Shown one piece after another: positions 35,940 to 47,600 of a stretch of 64,000 nucleotides of DNA. The notes under the pieces are model-generated. The model was not told the DNA's origin and searched no databases. It saw nothing but the letters and a program-made list of their open reading frames with translations. This DNA comes from Manihot esculenta (taxonomy: Eukaryota; Streptophyta; Magnoliopsida; Malpighiales; Euphorbiaceae). The stretch covers positions 25,082,920 to 25,146,919 of the forward strand of contig NC_035170.2 in assembly GCF_001659605.2 (NCBI RefSeq), given 5' to 3'. Made by a program: the position numbers and the translations under genes. The first letter of the stretch is position 1. The number at the start of each line of letters is the position of its first letter.

Positions 35940-36775
35940 TGCCAACAAGAGCTTTTAAAAGATTAAAGATAAGCTTATTTCTGCCTTTATTATTATTCTA
36001 CCTGATTTTGATAAACTATTTGAGGTTGAATGTGATACTTGTGGAGTTAGGATTGGCGGTGTGTTATCACAGTCTAATAGTCTATTGCCTTCTTTAATGA
36101 AAAATTGAATGATATTAAGAAGAAGTGGTCTACTTATGAGCAGGAATTATATACAGTATTCTCGATCTTTAAAACTTGAAAATAGTATCTGATGGGGCGG
36201 AAGTTTATTATTCACACAGATCATCAATCTTTGATTCACTTTAAAACTAAAAAACATATGAATAAGATGCATGCTTGATGGGCAGCTTATTTTGAAACTT
36301 TTCATTATGTCATAAAATATAAGGCTGGTTATAGTAATGAAGTAGCAAACGTTTTGAATAAGAGGACTGCTCTGTTGATTACAGTTAGTCAGGAGGTCGT
36401 AGGTTTTAAATTTCTGAATGATTTGTATGCTGCAGATACTTATGAGCAGGAATTATATGCAGTATTCTAGGCCTTTAAAACTTGAAAACAGTATCTGATA
36501 GGGCGAAAGTTTATTGTTCACACAGATCATCAATCTTTGATTCACTTTAAGACTAAAAAACATGTGAATAAGATGCATGCTTGATGAGCAGCTTATTTTG
36601 AAGTTTTTCATTATGTCATAAAATATAAGGCTGGTTATAGTAATGAGGTAGCAGACATTTTGAGTAGGAGGGCTGCTCTGTTGATTACACTTAGTCAGGA
36701 GGTCGTAGGTTTTGAATTTCTAAATGATTTGTATGCTGCAGATGATGATTTTGCTGATATATGGGCGAAGGTTTA
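35940..36775 (+). pseudogene. Broken RNase H with an internal tandem duplication
   Basis: Resumes the older element after the nested [21 protein letters not shown] and TDHQSLIHF are RNase H landmarks. A segment of about 305 bp is present twice in tandem (about 36135-36438 and 36439-36743), so the DHQSL motif occurs twice. Both copies contain stop codons. Confidence 0.8.
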
Positions 36776-36779
36776 GGCT

Positions 36780-37860
36780 CGCCAGCCTGCTAATGGGTTT
36801 TTAATACATGATGGCTTTCTTTTTAAAGAGAATAGATTATGCATTCCTCGCTGTTCTTTGCGAGAAAAATTAATTCGAGAGGTCCATGGAGGAGGTTTGA
36901 GTGGTCATTTGGGGCGTGATAAGACTAATGCTGATTTAGAGAAGCATTTTTATTGGCCACAATTAAAAAATGATACAGGTCAGATGGTCCAAAAGTGTCC
37001 AGTTTGTCAAATTCAGAAGAGTCATTTGCAGAATACTAGCTTATATACTCCATTGCCTATTCTAGAATATCCTTGGGAGGACTTGTCTATGGATTTTATT
37101 CTTTGCCTTTCACGTACTAAACATGGATCTAATTCCATTTTTGTTATTGTTGACAGGTTCTCTAAAATATTTTCATTCCTTGCAAAAAAAACCAATGATA
37201 CTTCTCATATTGCAAAACTGTTTTTCTAGAAGGTTGTTCGTTAAATGACACTCCTAAGACTATTACTTCTAACAGAGATGTGAAGTTTTTAGCTTACTTT
37301 TGAGTGACTTTATGGAAGCATTTTGGGACTAAACTTCGATATAGTAGTACTGCCCATCCCTAAACTGAAGTGGTAAACCGCACTCTTAGCAATCTTCTGC
37401 ATTGCATCTATAGTGATAAGAAACCTGCTTGGAATCTTGCTCTTGCCCAAGCAAAATCTGCTTACAACAGTTCAGTTCATAACTCTATAAAAATGTCATC
37501 CTTTGCAGTTATGTACAGGAAAATTCCTGCGTATACAGTTGATCTTATTGCCCTTCCTAAAGGTTTTCATAACAGTATTGCAGCAAACAACTTGATAAAT
37601 CAGCATTTAGGCATTTTCAAACAGGTACAAAAATGCCTTACATACGCTAATGACAAGTATAAAGCTGCAACTGATAAACATAGGCCTTTCAAGTTCTTCA
37701 ATATTGGTGATCAAGTTATAGTGTATTTGCGTAAGGAACGTGGTGGAGGATAGAAAAATCTTGACTCAAAGAAGATTGGTCCATTCCAAATTATTCAAAA
37801 GATTAATGATAATATCTATGTTCTTGACCTCCCAAAATTTCCAAACCATTTAACATGATG
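36780..37860 (+). pseudogene. Broken integrase
   Basis: The zinc-binding HHCC part is visible ([14 protein letters not shown], then CPVC). The first catalytic aspartate lies in LSMDFIL, the second probably in SNRDVKFL and the glutamate in TEVVNRTLSNLL. Stop codons at about 37227 and 37300 and a later frame break interrupt it. The tail ends with GPFQIIQKINDNIYVLDLPK. Confidence 0.82.
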
Positions 37861-37925
37861 AATCTATTTCAGTATTATCCTACTGATGATAACTCGAGGT
37901 CAAGTTTTTTGTGAGTGGAAGGGAC

Positions 37926-38331
37926 TGATGCAGAGCAATTAGTCTTAGATTTTATGATAGATTTGAATTGGGTTTAACTTCTACTGCCAACGTTTGTTGG
38001 AAGCTCACGATAGTTTTTCAAAAAGAAATTTCTAGATGCATGACTTTCAAAAATGTGACGAGAGTTACAGGCTCGTCATAAAATTCGAAGCGAAAATTCA
38101 ATCTTTTAGGGGTTAATTTCACATTTTTATTATTTTTTAAATTTTTTTATAATTTTTCATATTAAAAATTTTACAATTATAAATAACTCTTGCTTTTACT
38201 ATTTGAAACCCTTTTCAATTTTTGAGAATTTAATAAAAAATTTAAATTTTTAGCCTATTATTTTTTAAATTTTATTTTAGTTTAACATTATCGATTAAAA
38301 TTTTTAATAAAATCTGATTAATCCTATTTCA
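37926..38331 (+). repeat. Right LTR of the degenerate Ty3/gypsy element
   Basis: 406 bp, starting TGATGC after a purine-rich tract and ending CTATTTCA, followed by the target duplication CTTTA. Confidence 0.88.
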
Positions 38332-38336
38332 CTTTA

Positions 38337-39146
38337 TATTAAAAATTTAAATTTGAGAACTTTAATTAAGAGAAAGAGACCCTTAGTGAAAAACTAAGGA
38401 CGGGTTTAAAGCTTGGTTATGTTAATTGAGAAGCTAATTCTATGGCAATTTCTTCTCTCTTAGGATTGTTGTGTAGAGAATGTTTATCATTGGATTGAAG
38501 ATGTGGATTTTGAGGTTGCCAATCTTATCCATTTGGTGGAATTTGTGGAAATAAATTGGCTGTCTACCTAAAAACGCCAATCATATTTTTTCATAATATT
38601 TAATTTATAATCCCTTAGCAATAAAAGTCCAATCATATCTTTTTCATATTTCAATAGCCCAACTTATAATAGTAAAGATTTTTTTAAAAATAAGACTTCA
38701 TTTATTTTATAATTTTTTATTTGGAACACCCAAGAAATTAATAATATAAAGTAAAAATTAAATTATTTTTAAAAATAAAATTATTTTTTAAATTTTAAAA
38801 ATCTTATTAACACAATTATATAAGTTTATTAATTTAATTTCTCTATTCTTTTATATATTAATAATATTTTTAATATGATTTGAATTTTAATAAATTAAAG
38901 TAAATAAACAAAATATACAAATATATTTTTAAATATTAAAAATATTTCCATAAAATATCTTTCAATTTCACTTTTATTCCTATATATATATACTCTTTAT
39001 ATCTTTTTATTTAATTATATACTATTATTTTCAATCTTTCCGTTTATGTATTATTATTAATTTTCATAATTGTAAAATTTTATGAAGTAAACATTTTTTT
39101 ATTCTATATATTAATAATATATCTTTTGTATCTTTTGTAAAGTAAA
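38337..39146. other. AT-rich intergenic DNA
   Basis: No gene or clear repeat seen before the SINE. Confidence 0.5.
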
Positions 39147-39162
39147 TTATTTTGTCTAATTT

Positions 39163-39253
39163 TTTTTTTTGAAATAGGAGGTTGGGGGAGTCAAACCTTG
39201 GACCTCTCAAGGCTACAAGAATGCACTTTTCACCAGACTAAGTCTCAGAGTGT
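39163..39253 (-). mobile_element. Short tRNA-derived SINE
   Basis: About 90 bp on the minus strand. It has a pol III A box (TTAGTCTGGTG, about 39241-39231), a B box (GGTTTGACTCCC, about 39196-39185) roughly 35-45 nt later, and a 3' poly-A tail (poly-T on the plus strand at 39161-39170). It is flanked by a perfect 16-bp target duplication TTATTTTGTCTAATTT at 39147-39162 and 39254-39269. This fits a retroposed SINE or tRNA-like transcript; I cannot name the family. Confidence 0.8.
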
Positions 39254-39269
39254 TTATTTTGTCTAATTT

Positions 39270-41683
39270 AAAAAACTTAATTTAGAATTTGACTTTTTAA
39301 AAAATATGAAGATTATTTTAATAACATTAAATATAAAAACTAATGCTTTCAATATTCAATAACTATTTAATTCTAATTTATGTTAATTATATATAAATTA
39401 TTTACATGATTAAAATTTGTTTTTTTAATTACTCATTAATAAAAGTCTGCTTATACTTATTTACATTTCTATTTTTATTTATTTTTATTTAAAATTTGTG
39501 GTTGAATTTATTTTTTTATTATAATTTGTGATTGAATTTTAAATTTGCCGCAGTCTTGATCTCAGACTTTCGTTTTCGCTTGGTGTTATTTAGTTTTTGT
39601 TGGTTCTATTTTTGAAGGTCGTGCCTGTATTTAATCAGATTTCGTTTAGCGGCTCCATAATTATAACATATTGAAAATACTATGAGCCAACTGTCTCTCC
39701 TCAGATAGTCGACTGTGAATATTTGTAGCCTTTGATCAGTTGTTTGTAAGGGTGGTTCTAGCTTTTTTTTTCATGCGATTTATGAGCATCTGTTTTTCTG
39801 AATTTTGATTGAAATTTTTATTTGTTGGTTTACATATTGACGACTGCAAACCGCAACAATTTTCGAATATCACGTGGGTCTCTGGATCATCAGCTTTTTC
39901 CGGTGGTGAGCTGCATGTTTGGCGGTGTCGGCCGATTGGTGGTGTCCATTGGTCGATAGAGAGATTTATAGCTGTCTAACATTTTACTGCACTATTAGAT
40001 TGGACTTCTATTTCATAATATTTATTTTTCACTATAATATAAAAAATTTTATAATTTTATTTTTAAATATAATTTATCATAAAATTTTGATTTTCAATAT
40101 AACATATTCATTTTTATATATGATTTTTTTTTAATTCGTTGTTTTTTTAAAATAATTTAATTTATGATAAAATTACAATAAATAAAATTTAAATGTAAAA
40201 AAATCTTCTGTAATAAAATTTAATCAAGAATAGACTAATAATATAATTAAATAATGAAATTAAAATTTTTTAAATAATAACAAAATATAATTATTTTTTT
40301 AAAAAAATTATAGTTTAATTTATGATAAAATTTGAATATAAATAATTTATATATTAAGAGAATTTTTCCTTCATAAAATTTAATCAATTATAATTTAAAT
40401 GTTATGAGATTTTTTCAATCAATTTAAATTTAAATAAAATATTAATATAATTAAATAATTAAATTAAAAAAATTTAAATAATAAATTTATAATTAACAGG
40501 AGTAGTTTAAAAATTTCAATATTCCCTTTATAGCAATAAAAATCAAGTTTTATTTCCTCTATATAAATTGATATATTGGCAATATTGCATTAATATTTAA
40601 TAGTTATAATCTTTTATTGATCTCTAATCTTTTCTGATAAATTTATAATATAATATCAAATTTTAAATATTCACACTTTAATCTTAATAAATTTTATATT
40701 ATTGCATAATTACTCGTTACCAAGAAGGAAATATTCAACACTTCCAAGTTCTTGCAACATGATTTTCATTTCACCATATTCAAACAGTACCTTTATATAA
40801 CTACTATTGACAAACTAATACAGAGAATGGTAATACGTGTGGATCAAAATCAGCTCGATTTTGTTGTTTCACCACTTTCCTCTTCAACATAGATAAATGA
40901 CAATGTTTAAAGTTGAGATCCCCGTTGTGTGATTTACTGATACTTGCCCAATCTGGAAGCAAAGAAACTGAAAATGATAAAAGCTATAAAAAATAGAAAA
41001 GCGCACAGAAAAAAAATGGGGAGGCAGCAATTGTGAAGGAAGAGGCTGTAAGTGTAGCACCACCAGTACAAAGAAAAAGATTGCTCATGTTGACAGAGAG
41101 GGCATCAAAACCAACAGCTCAAACTGCTCAGCTAACAAGAGATTTCTTTCACAAATGTAACTTGCTCATACTATCCCCTCCTTGACCTTACCATATTACA
41201 TAAAATCACCAAAGCATAGCAAACATTCAACAAAAAGTTTTTAGATCCTCTTCCATCATCAATCGTTTTGGAGATTTTTGTTGACAAAAATTTGTTTTGA
41301 CCGAACCTAGGTCCATCCCCTGAAGCCTGAATTTGACAAGTCATAATGGAGGTAAAATAGAGAATTTACTCGTTAATGTACAAGGAATACCAAAATCACT
41401 ACTTATCAAGCAGGACAAGACTTTTCATTTGGTATCCCCCTGTGCTCAATGGCATTCGATTCTCAAATAATAAAAACACACTTACTTTTTTGCTAGGAGC
41501 AAACAACCATCTATTGAAATCGAAGTGGTCATTGTTGAGCAGAAGGGCAAAGTGAGCCCAATAACGATACAAAAATGATAACTAATATACAGATGCTCCT
41601 AGATCACATACGCTACCTATTAATATGTGTATACAGAAATATGTACAAGCAAAGAAGTTACCATTGTATAGTCAGCTTAGTCT
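39270..41683. other. Intergenic DNA and 3' flank of the helicase-RBR gene
   Basis: 39550-39980 is less AT-rich and might be an old repeat, but I cannot classify it. 40000-40700 is very AT-rich. Sequence from about 41000 to 41683 probably includes the 3' UTR of the helicase gene. No other gene seen. Confidence 0.5.
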
Positions 41684-44600
41684 TCATATGATGGTGAGAT
41701 GTACAAGCCTCAAGTGCCCATAGCACTCATCACTGGTGCTAAAAGATTCTGAGCAGACCCAGCAGATGTGCCTGCCACATCTACACTCAATGTGGTTGCA
41801 GCCATCCACCTTCTCAATTATAAACCCGCAAACTGGGCAGCTCTTAACATGCTCTTTTCCCTTGCACCAGTCCTTCAAGGACAAATCAGGATCCTCCTTG
41901 AACTCTTTGTATCTTTCACATGACACATATGGGTGATACTCTAAGTGACACTTGGTACATGTCTCTGCATAACATGCTCCACATACAAATGGACCACCAA
42001 CCATCCCAGTGTCCGATACCCGATAAACAGAAGGACAGTCGGGAGAGGGGCAAAACCTATAAGTGCCCCCACTAGATGCAACAAATGCCCCCAAAGAGGC
42101 CCTGAAAAGATCCTCTAACCTTTCACATGGCAGAAGGGACTTCAAATCAGTGAGCCAAATGTGCATCCCACAACCTTCATGAGCACAGAATACAGGGAAA
42201 CCATCATGTCCCCTCATTGCCGACTCTAATTGGTCAACCAAGCAAGACCGGCAGAACTTATGTGCACAAGCCTCAAGCTGGAAACACTCCTCAACTTCAC
42301 ACAAGCAAACAGGGCAGGCAGTAGCTTCTTCTTCAGGTTTTTCAGCAGTTCCACTGACACTAAGAGTTCGTGCAAAATCATGAATCACATCCTCTATTCT
42401 TGGCCTCAGATCCCCTTTGCCACTAAAAGAAATGGCATGGCGCCTTGTGTTAAGCATAAATGAAGCCTCAGGGAACTTCTCTTTTAGCACATGCAAGTCA
42501 GATCCAAACTTCTCAACCACTTTTTTCATAAGATCATGTGGCATAGCCCCACCTCGAAGGGGGATATCTATTTGCCTGTTATCATGGAGAGCTAAAAGGG
42601 ATTGCACAAACTTTTGTTCAGCAAGAGCAACTTTGTTCTCTGGACCGAAGATCCTAACATTGAGGTTCTGCCTATCGAAGAGAATATAAGTTCCTGTTTC
42701 TTGTTGTAGTGAATTCATAAGCAATCTGCCATCTTTGGAGAAAAGAAGCTGCAGAACTGCTTGGGTGAGGCTATCATGATTTACTGTCCTTCCATTCATT
42801 AGCTGCTCCAGTGGCCTTCTCAACTCTGCTACTGTCCTTGTTGCATTAGCAGATATCTTCACTCTATAGGAGCCATTTTCATTCCTTTCTAAACTGCAAT
42901 GAACACCTACAAAATCAAGAACAACAGCGCTCTCAATCATGGCTGTATATTAAATAATAAAAGTAGACTAAAATTAAATTGCCAAAATTCCATTTCCAAA
43001 TCAAATTTAATTTGTCTTATAATCTAAGACCAGGTACAAGGCACATTATTCCTCATCACAATTTTTCACTTCAAACCACCAACACTATCTAGCAGAGGAG
43101 CCCAAGAACTTGATGGAGCCACCTCCTATAGGATAGGCATATACAAAAAAAGATGAGAAACAAAAATAAAAGATTACATATAATCATCTACCAGCTGACA
43201 GGAAGGTGATGATGTACGGACCAATTTGCCCAACCCAAAATCAATAATATTCTGGTCCAGTTCATAATAATTCACTATCCTGAGCTTAAATCCCAGGGCA
43301 CTTATTTTGCATTCACCAATGCTCTAAACTACTAAATGTTCGCAAGGACTTGTAGAACTAAGAGATGTTCATTCCCCAACTTCCTCTACATTATAATCTT
43401 TTCAGAAAAGACAATAAATAATGCTCTATTATCATATTTCATATAATAGACAAATCCTTTTTTCTTCAGATGTGCCTCATTAGAGATGAGAATGCCCAAC
43501 ACGTAACAAATTCTGGTAATAGTTCATAATGAATGCCAATTTCAGCTATCTCAAAATATAATATTAATGAACTTGCAAGGATACTCTCATTTCCATGCTT
43601 TGGTGTCATGTTGTTACCCAAAACAACAGAAATGAAAATGCATTTTCCTTCCGATGTCTTACATATCAGAAATAAGGAATGGGACACTTTCTTCTTTTTA
43701 ACCTAGAAGAACATGAAGGGAGGCTTTTCAAATTGGACCACCCACCCTGTTTAACCGAGAAATTAATGCCATCTGTTAAAACAAAGATAATTTTGAGATA
43801 CAGAATGATATATATATTTCACAAACATTCCTATATTGTTCATCATTTAGACCTTCAAACTTAACAGACTAATCTCTTACACAAATCTAATTACGCAACA
43901 GTCTCTCCAAACTATTTGCTGCACTCATCACCTACTTATAAGAAAAGAGAATAGAGAGAGATAGAACAATCTTAAAGGCAATCTCAGTTTTGAATTGTTT
44001 GGTTCATCCCAATAAGGGTGAACAGTTTAAAATATAGTTGCTAAAAGTGTCCAAAGATTTCTGCTTTTCTTCCATTTTCCTTTCTACTTTATAAGCAACC
44101 TGTAGGTTTGAATGAGCTATAGCTCTTCCAATTTTTTCCCCATCTCCTTTAGTTTGGACAGTCTCTCTCCTGAATATCACATTTATGTAAATGGGTTTCT
44201 TTTCTTACTGTTAAATATGATGGTCCAACCACATAAGAACCCTTTTAAAGCCATAACAATTTCCCCACCAAAGGGGAGTTAGCCTGAATTTGAAACCAAA
44301 ATATCGTAATTAGTCTAAAAGCACGGAGAGAGGACTTGAACCTGAAGATATTCAATGCAAGAAATTTTTGTTTAATTGTGTGTCAAGTACAAAAACATTA
44401 GGAATTGAGCTTGCTTCTTGTATGCATTTGAAGAAAGTATGAATATATCAGTTTCTCATGTGATGTCAGGAGAAGATGAATCCTACTCAGTTTTCCCTAA
44501 TCAAAGAGGATTATTAACTGACTTAGCTTGCAGCAGGAATTCTATTAATAGTTTCAGGAGAATCAGGACTGACTTAAACTCCAGATCCACCAAAGGAATA

Positions 44601-47600
44601 CAGAATTAGTACCTAAAATTAAATGGCTATACAAGATTCCCATAACTACACAGCTAAAAAAAGGAGCACATTAAATAGCCTAAGGCTTCCTGCAGTCCTC
44701 AAAGCATAAACAGGCATCTATAAAATTTCCCCCTACAACATGAGCCACACAATGCCTAAGAACTTGCTGCTGCCACTAACACAACCCAGAACAAACCCAA
44801 GAACCATACCTCTGCCTCAGCAGGTAAATAAAATTATTTTGAAAACAAAGGTTACCAAATGCATAATGGCAAGCTTAGAAGTAAGCATAAAGCCAATTTG
44901 TGCATCATCATCCAAAGGCCAGCTCTACAGTTGCCTATAGAACTTCAGGCCTTGTTCTACTATGCTTTCAACTTGCCTGCAGCACTTGTAGTCAATAAAA
45001 ATGAAGGTTCACTCTAAAAAGAAATTCCCATAAAAAGAAAATCACTAAGACATGGGGCAAGACAGTTTTCATCCCATTAACATGCAACTGCCATGACAAT
45101 GATACACATAACTTGAAGCATTGTTTCACATGGGTAGTTTGCATACTAGGTGGAAGCAGAACATCAAAATCATATATCCAAAAAGAAAAAGCTCATTAAG
45201 AAAGGAATTACCAGGTCGATGCATAAACCTTTTGAGTAAAGAGTGTAGCTGCCTCTCAATGAATGCAAAAACAGGAGCAGGGCACGAGACAGAACTATGG
45301 AAAACCTGCTCACACCGCATTTTCTGCCATGAACAACAACCAGTAAGTACCTTTCCTTGTAGATGTTGCAAAGCTTTTGCAGCCTCCAGATGTAGACTTC
45401 CATCAAAGGTGATCCAAGCTTTCATGAAAGCATCCTTTGGCTCAGGAGAGAAGACCTGAACATGACAGTAATTGCTTAAGGGACCCTGGCTAGGCATGAA
45501 TGGAGCAATTTCCTTAAGAATTGCTTCCTCACAAGCACCAATGGGAGGATTAATTACAGCATCTCCTCGTATCAGGAATACATCCAAGATTCTCCTAGTT
45601 GTATTCATTTGCAGAACTTCAAGTATTTCCAATTCAGAAGTATCTCTATCCAATCCTCTGATAATAACACAGTTTAAGTCCTTTGTGCTGCGCTCACAAT
45701 AAGCTAGCCTGCCTCCAATCAGCAGACTAAAACAATCTTCAACAACAGACTCAACATCATTCCTTTCACACCTAACAACTGCATACCCTTTGCTATACCT
45801 TCGTGGCCAATTGACTTTGGCTTTTAAAGCAGCAAATGATGATAATTTATTACTACTGCCAACAGATGATCTGGCAGGGGACAACTTAAGTAAGGAACCA
45901 GATAACACGAATCCATTTAACTCTAGTGCTTTCCTAGCTGCTTCAGGGGTAAGAAATGTCACCCTTCCCCACTTCTCCACTTGATCACTGTCCTGTCCAC
46001 TCACTGTAGATCTGTGAAAACCACACACCCCAGGCACTGATTTTTCAAAGAATGCCAAAACCTCCTTGTCATCTGCACCATTTTTATTTGAAAGGAACAC
46101 ATCCACACTCAAATTTCTTTTATCCAATTCCAGATGCTTAATTTCCGCACCAGCTCCAAAAAGTGCTACTGGTGGCGAAGAACCAGTACGTCCCCCATTA
46201 TACAAGCACTTCTCCAGGCACTCATTACTTAACCATTTTACTTCATAGTCTAATGCATCAACAACAAGGCCGTACACCTTTTCCATGTCTCGTAAAGATG
46301 CATATAATAGAATCTCATTGTTATCCACACTGACTTCAATACCTATCCGCTTATCCATGAAATCTGTCTGTATGCGAGACAAAAGAGAAAGCAAGCTATT
46401 ATTTGACTTTCCACAGAACCTTCTTAAAACAGTACTGCCGTATCCCCTTATCACCCTCAAATGCAGTTTTTTACTCTGCATTTTAGAGATGTCAAATAAA
46501 GGAGGACTAAAGGCAGACAAGCTATCAAAGTCAACAGCAGTAACACAGACCAAATATTGACTTGCTATTGATAAAAGTTCAGCAAAGACAACCCAGTTCG
46601 GTTTTTTACCATAAACTTGCAGTGAACATGAAGGATGAAGTTGAACATATTCCCCACTCAAAACCACCTCATAACCAAGGCGATCATACCCAGAGTACAT
46701 GGCTACATTATCTGCAAGTGAAGAAAGTATAATTTTCTTCATAATTCTATCATGCACCACGACAGCATAAGGACTCCACAGCCAATATGTTGGAACAATG
46801 ATGCTAAGTTCATTTTTTAAACAGTTCTCCAACTCTAGCACTGTCTCTTTGCATCTTCGCATAGTTTTGGCATTGATGCTATTGTTCCAACACCACTTGT
46901 TTCTATTTTCTGGAGAAACGCTTTCCCATTCTCTGTAGACAGTAAGCAACGTGAACAGGTCACCATCACGATGGCAGAATCGCACCTTCTGGCAGTCTGA
47001 TTTTTGTTTGTCATCATTGGTACCAACTCTGCAAAATATGGTACTTGCATTTGCCATGACAGCAGCAAGAGCAACTCCTTCTTTACGCAAACCACAATGG
47101 CAACTTTCAAGAATAATCTTCCCAAGACGAGGCTCAATACCCAACTTAACCAAGTAATGCCCGTCCACAGTTAATTCAAAAGCATCATCTCTGCGGACAA
47201 CAGCACCTAACTGCACAAGTTTCCTGATGGCCATTTCAACTGCCTTTGCACTAGGTGCATCAATGAAATCAAATTCCAGCACATTATTAATACCCAATGC
47301 AAGGATTCTCAAAACTGCAATACCAAGGTGAACTTTACGGATTTCAGGTTCCTCGTAAATATCCATTAACTGGTAATCAGATTCCGAGTAAAGCCGATAA
47401 CATTTGCCAGGTTCTGTTCGACCAGCACGACCAGCTCGTTGTTTAGCAGAACTCTGGCTAATCTTGGAAACTCTGAGGATATTCATACCAGACGTAGGTT
47501 CAAACTTGCTTTCCTTAACCATTCCAGAATCAACCACATACCTAACCCCAGGAATAGTCAAGGATGTCTCTGCCAAATTGGTAGCAAAAATAACTTTTCT

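Larger units (their letters stand above)
30715..38331 (+). mobile_element. Degenerate Ty3/gypsy LTR retrotransposon
   Basis: Two 406-bp LTRs (30715-31120 and 37926-38331) flank an internal region, with the 5-bp target duplication CTTTA at 30710-30714 and 38332-38336. A primer-binding site matching initiator methionine tRNA (TTGGTATCATAG) follows the left LTR, and a purine-rich GTGGAAGGGAC tract precedes the right LTR. Domain order is gag with a zinc knuckle, protease, reverse transcriptase, RNase H, integrase, which is Ty3/gypsy. All frames are broken by stops and shifts, and the LTRs differ widely, so the insertion is old. A 2.2-kb solo LTR of another family is nested inside. The first base pair of the left LTR has changed from TG to TT. 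Confidence 0.9.

Noticed and set aside
42230..42689. Open frames on the plus strand opposite the RBR exon, with others opposite the helicase exon
   Set aside because: They are shadows of the coding minus strand and have no independent support.
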